From Candidatus Gastranaerophilales bacterium (GTDB lineage: Bacteria; Cyanobacteriota; Vampirovibrionia; Gastranaerophilales; Gastranaerophilaceae), in the NCBI GenBank assembly GCA_944323735.1, contig CALUTO010000014.1, forward strand, positions 1 through 56,736: DNA of 56,736 nt. The letters run 5' to 3'. Both the position numbers and the translations under genes were made by a program. The number at the start of each line of letters is the position of its first letter. Position 1 is the stretch's first letter. Positions 53,659 through 56,736 of this stretch are shown here, piece after piece. The notes under the pieces are model-generated. The model had not been told where the DNA came from and made no database searches. It saw only the letters and a list, made by a program, of their open reading frames with translations.

Positions 53659-56052
53659 ATGGAATACAACATAAATAACGAAAATGACGTTAATAATAAA
53701 TATGTTATTTATGAACTAAAAAAAATAAAATGTCTGTCTTTTCTTATAATGTTGTTTATTCTTTTATTTGTTTTGTGTATATGCAGCTATTTTAATTTGC
53801 AGAGTTTAATGGAACATTTGGGAAATTTGATTATTCCTGCTGTGATTTTGCTGAATATCGTGCCTGTGGTGCTTATTACGTATATTATTTTAGGATATAA
53901 TAAGTACGAAAAGGTTATGGTTTCTTCCGAAACAAGGACAGTATGTTTCGTAAAAAATAATTCTATAGAAAAAGTTTTTTCATTTGACTGTATTGTGAGA
54001 GAAGAGTATCGGAGAAATTCTTTGAGCTTAACGTCACATACCGGTGATGAAGTCAGGCTGGTTATGAAAAATCAGGATGCTCTTGAGCTGTTCAACTATC
54101 TGCAGCCGTATGTAGAGAAAAATGTTTCGAAAGTATACAAAGTGAGTATAAAAGAAACTTTTGCTCTGTTAGTTAGTGCTGTTATTCTGATTGTTTTGTG
54201 TTCAATGATTTTTTCTGTAATGACCTGTGATTGCCGTAGAGAAACAGGATTTTGCACTCTAAAATCATATACTTTTTTTACTCCGTATGAACATGTTTTT
54301 GACATAAAAGATATTCTGGATGTAAAAGTACTATATAAGAGGGCAGGCCGTTATGGTCATAATGAAATAAATATAGATATAAATAATAATGGTGCGGTTT
54401 ATACAATAAATCCGGAAATTTATTTTTATGAGCCATTTGTTGCAGACTATTTTTCAGACAGGTTTAATAAGTTTTTAAATAGTTCTGATACGGATTTTTC
54501 TTATAATTATGTGTCGCCGGTTTTGTTGCTGATTATATTTGTAGTTATATGGGGAATATTTATAGTTGTTATTCCCCAAAAGGCCCTGGAAAAATATATT
54601 ATTTTATTGAGTGTAATTGTCTCTGTTGCTATTTATTCCGGTATTTGTGCTAATATAAGTCTGAATTTTGATTCGGGCAAAGCCGGTGAGAAAACTTTTG
54701 TTTCTTATTATTCGCAAGCCGTAGATTTTTTGTTAGAAAAAAAGATAAATGATGCACTGGAACTCTTAAAAAAATCAGAGCAGATATACAAAGATGATTA
54801 TTTGGTTGCATTAAAAATTTCAGATATTTATCTGGATAAAAAAGATTATAAAAATGCGCTGTTTTATGCAGAAAAGTCTATTGCACTGATTGATTCAGGT
54901 AAAGAATCAATTATTGCAAAAAATATTTCATATACAGACGATAGCTTTGATGCAAAAGTTAAAGCTTTAAATTATGCGGCCGCTTCTTTCAGAAAAACAG
55001 GTGACTGTAAAAATGCTGTTGTATATTATACAAAACTGCTGGATACGGTAATTATTCCGGAAAATTATGCTTCTGTTAGACTGAACAGAGGCAAGTGTTA
55101 TCTCAAACTTGGTGAAAAAGAAAAAGCACTTAATGATTTTTTGAAATATAGAGATATTGTTAAAAGAAGTTTGAAAGAAAATTCTTTTAAATATTCCATA
55201 AAAAATCTTGTTGAAGCAGAGAAGCTTATTGACTTTATTGACAAAAATGCAGTGAAAAAACAAAAAACTGAAAATATGCAAATCAGTAAAGTGTTATTTG
55301 CTGATATGGAAAAAATTAAGATAAATCCTCCGTCAGAATATGATAATCTGACTCAAAAAGAGATATTTGATTTGAGACAAAAATACGTTAAAGAATCAAA
55401 ATTTGCATCTATATTTTATAAACCCGATAAAGAAGTTTTTGGAGGTATTCACGATAAAACACCCTGGTACGGACTGGATAACGTGGCATGTCCGTTTGGA
55501 AAGGATGTTGCTTCAGGACCTTCAGCAAGAAGTATTTATATAAACAATCCGTCATTGCTTCTCGGGGTAATAAATCATCTTGGATATCACTATCCTAAAA
55601 ATGCTCCGTTTTGTAAAAATAAGCTTTTACAGTTTATACCGGAAGCATTGTATTTTGACAAAAATCACAATATGATAATTGCCGTATATAAAGCTGATAA
55701 AAGCCTAATCAAAAATATACAGCAGCCGGAGTTTATGATGCCGTTTTCGTTTGTTGGTTTAAATGCACGTGATTTTGGATATGAATATGTATATGTCTAT
55801 GAAAAATATAATCTGTATTTTACAAAAAAAGATAACGTTTCTCAAAGTGTGTACAAACTTTCTGACTATATCCATTTAGGCACAAGCTGTAAGTTAGACG
55901 GGGGATGTAATAATACTTCTCCGATGCAGCCAAAATTGGAATTCGGCATAACAGCACTGCCGGCAGAAGTTACTTTTAAACTCTGGAAAAAACTGCCATT
56001 GTATAATACACAGGGTGCTGATATTTACTTTAAAGCTATTTTTGAAGAATGA
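53659..56052 (+). CDS. Large membrane protein with TPR region and C-terminal domain of unknown function
   Basis: 797 residues. Membrane helices lie near 25-45, 56-78, 165-188, 292-312 and 316-340. Between the second and third is a PH-like strand-rich part (TVCFVKNNSIEKVFSF). Tetratricopeptide repeats follow (about 355-545), for example ALELLKKSEQIYKDDYLVAL, KDYKNALFYAEKSIAL and DCKNAVVYYTKLLD. The last 200 residues are a separate, strand-rich domain I do not recognise, with several Cys residues. The TPR part should be on one side of the membrane as a docking surface. The gene seems to stand alone. Confidence 0.75.
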   Translation: MEYNINNENDVNNKYVIYELKKIKCLSFLIMLFILLFVLCICSYFNLQSLMEHLGNLIIPAVILLNIVPVVLITYIILGYNKYEKVMVSSETRTVCFVKNNSIEKVFSFDCIVREEYRRNSLSLTSHTGDEVRLVMKNQDALELFNYLQPYVEKNVSKVYKVSIKETFALLVSAVILIVLCSMIFSVMTCDCRRETGFCTLKSYTFFTPYEHVFDIKDILDVKVLYKRAGRYGHNEINIDINNNGAVYTINPEIYFYEPFVADYFSDRFNKFLNSSDTDFSYNYVSPVLLLIIFVVIWGIFIVVIPQKALEKYIILLSVIVSVAIYSGICANISLNFDSGKAGEKTFVSYYSQAVDFLLEKKINDALELLKKSEQIYKDDYLVALKISDIYLDKKDYKNALFYAEKSIALIDSGKESIIAKNISYTDDSFDAKVKALNYAAASFRKTGDCKNAVVYYTKLLDTVIIPENYASVRLNRGKCYLKLGEKEKALNDFLKYRDIVKRSLKENSFKYSIKNLVEAEKLIDFIDKNAVKKQKTENMQISKVLFADMEKIKINPPSEYDNLTQKEIFDLRQKYVKESKFASIFYKPDKEVFGGIHDKTPWYGLDNVACPFGKDVASGPSARSIYINNPSLLLGVINHLGYHYPKNAPFCKNKLLQFIPEALYFDKNHNMIIAVYKADKSLIKNIQQPEFMMPFSFVGLNARDFGYEYVYVYEKYNLYFTKKDNVSQSVYKLSDYIHLGTSCKLDGGCNNTSPMQPKLEFGITALPAEVTFKLWKKLPLYNTQGADIYFKAIFEE

Positions 56053-56117
56053 TGTTTGCATTTTCTTTTTCTTCTGGTAAAATTTTTTTGAATTGGTAAA
56101 AAAATAAGAGTGTACGG

Positions 56118-56219
56118 ATGAGAAAAAGAACAATAATAGCACTGGTTTTGACGATTATATGTGTAGTTGCTGCAAATAGGTACCGGTTCATTTTTAAGCC
56201 GTTAAACGTCGGATTTTGA
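56118..56219 (+). CDS. Candidate 33-residue membrane peptide
   Basis: A basic start MRKRTIIAL is followed by a hydrophobic run to VVAAN and a short basic tail ending in NVGF. It resembles a truncated signal anchor. No strong ribosome site precedes it (ACGG six bases upstream). Next to a broken acyltransferase tail, it may be the surviving N-terminal part of a lost gene, or a small membrane protein. Confidence 0.3.
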   Translation: MRKRTIIALVLTIICVVAANRYRFIFKPLNVGF

Positions 56220-56259
56220 AGACATAAATAGATTATGATAATAAAATAAAAGATTTAAT

Positions 56260-56508
56260 ATGTTCCGATTGGTAAAAGTCCATGATATTGCGTATTCGTT
56301 GCAGTATTATGTTGATTCGTATGAGGTTATAATGCTTTGCGCGGCGTTGATTTGTTCAGTACCGGTATTTAGAAATATATTGAATGTGAAACGCGAGAAT
56401 AAAATTTTGTACGGACTTGTAAATTTATGGCTGCTTTTTCTGTTCATCCTTTCTTCGGCAACAATAGCAGCATCTACATATAATCCGTTTATATATTTCA
56501 GATTTTAA
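56260..56508 (+). pseudogene. C-terminal remnant of an MBOAT O-acyltransferase
   Basis: 82 codons. The sequence matches only the last two membrane helices of MBOAT acyltransferases of the AlgI/DltB/PatA type: a DSYEVIMLCAALICSVPVF helix and the hallmark ending STYNPFIYFRF. The full family is about 450-500 residues with a catalytic His much earlier, which is absent here. Stop codons lie immediately upstream in this frame, and no other frame continues the family. It is therefore most likely the tail of a gene whose front was deleted, next to a tandem repeat. Confidence 0.6.
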
Positions 56509-56560
56509 TAATTGCAATTTATTCTTGTTTTGATAGAATTTTTATATAGTCAAATTTGTT

Positions 56561-56736
56561 CGATGTGATGACTGACCGTAGCGAAGCGGAGAAAATACAG
56601 ATTAGAGTCTACCGATTTCATCACAGAAGCAAAAAGTGAAAATAGAATATAATAAATGCCGATGTGATGACTGACCGTAGCGAAGCGGAGAAAATACAGA
56701 TTAGAGTCTACCGATTTCATCACAGAAGCAAAAAGT
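56561..56736. repeat. Tandem structured repeat, 99-bp period, running off the window
   Basis: Bases 56561-56637 recur without change at 56660-56736 (77 of 77 visible). The 22 bases between (56638-56659) are AT-rich. Within each unit TGTGATGA (56564-56571) and TCATCACA (56618-56625) form an outer stem, GTAG and CTAC an inner one, and TAGAGTCTA is a small palindrome. The unit is richer in GC than its flanks. The array begins at 56561 because no copy precedes it. The second copy is cut by the window edge, so neither the number of units nor the identity of the 22-base part is known. Confidence 0.85.

Noticed and set aside
56561-56736. CRISPR array at the end of the window.
   Set aside because: The identical part is 77 bases, too long for a CRISPR repeat, the interval is only 22 bases, and there are no cas genes in the window.
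1-56736. tRNA, rRNA, tmRNA, RNase P RNA or SRP RNA genes.
   Set aside because: No T-loop consensus, RNase P or SRP core sequences were noticed in the intergenic regions on either strand; a covariance-model scan would be needed to be certain.

Overview
The window is a 56.7 kb piece of a low-GC, AT-rich bacterial chromosome, densely packed with housekeeping genes plus a set of proteins I do not recognise outside one lineage. The best fit is a gut-type non-photosynthetic cyanobacterial relative (Melainabacteria/Vampirovibrionia, order Gastranaerophilales). The pointers are a B12-dependent class II ribonucleotide reductase, the MEP isoprenoid gene ispG, a yceD-rpmF-plsX-fab cluster, short exported proteins and many glycine-zipper or 'PSFK'-type proteins of no known family. 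This placement is inference from gene content, not a phylogeny. No tRNA, rRNA, CRISPR array, transposase or prophage was seen.

Layout. 1-612 is the 3' end of a flagellin-like gene built of repeats. 751-7536 is a fatty-acid and phospholipid block: yceD, rpmF, plsX, fabH, fabD, a small unknown gene, fabG, acpP, fabF. It has strong promoters in front of yceD and acpP and a structured RNA element between acpP and fabF. nrdJ follows on the minus strand. 9922-16159 carries two plsC paralogues, dapA, a TrkA/TrkH potassium uptake pair, an internally duplicated small protein and an SDR enzyme. 16285-29637 mixes an LCP-family envelope ligase, hisG, mazG, deoB, an orphan DNA methyltransferase, gph, two membrane-anchored unknowns, two sugar ABC permeases without their partners, two large unknown proteins and a 5'-nucleotidase without a signal peptide.

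29746-40298 carries a NarL-type response regulator, a pentapeptide-repeat protein, a non-coding gap with a possible small hydrophobic peptide and antisense terminator, rsmI, a GAF-GAF-GGDEF diguanylate cyclase, ribD, purB, ispG and a PHP phosphoesterase. 40375-53462 holds membrane proteins, an ATPase-less protein of three Clp_N domains, a GT39 glycosyltransferase, miaA, ilvD, yebC, a pair of overlapping unknown membrane genes, a ROK glucokinase and an isoprenylcysteine-methyltransferase-like membrane protein. The window ends with a 797-residue TPR membrane protein, a broken MBOAT acyltransferase tail and the beginning of a 99-bp-period tandem repeat that runs off the edge.

How it works together: plsX, the fab genes and the plsC pair supply acyl chains and phosphatidic acid for the envelope. 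dapA, the LCP protein and the GT39 transferase serve the cell wall and surface glycans. glk, deoB and the ABC permeases point to sugar and nucleoside use. The response regulator and diguanylate cyclase are the signalling parts. The most unusual items are the acpP-fabF RNA element, the terminal structured repeat, the Clp_N-only protein, the family of soluble-looking proteins with shared odd N termini, and the candidate micropeptide/antisense locus near 31 kb.
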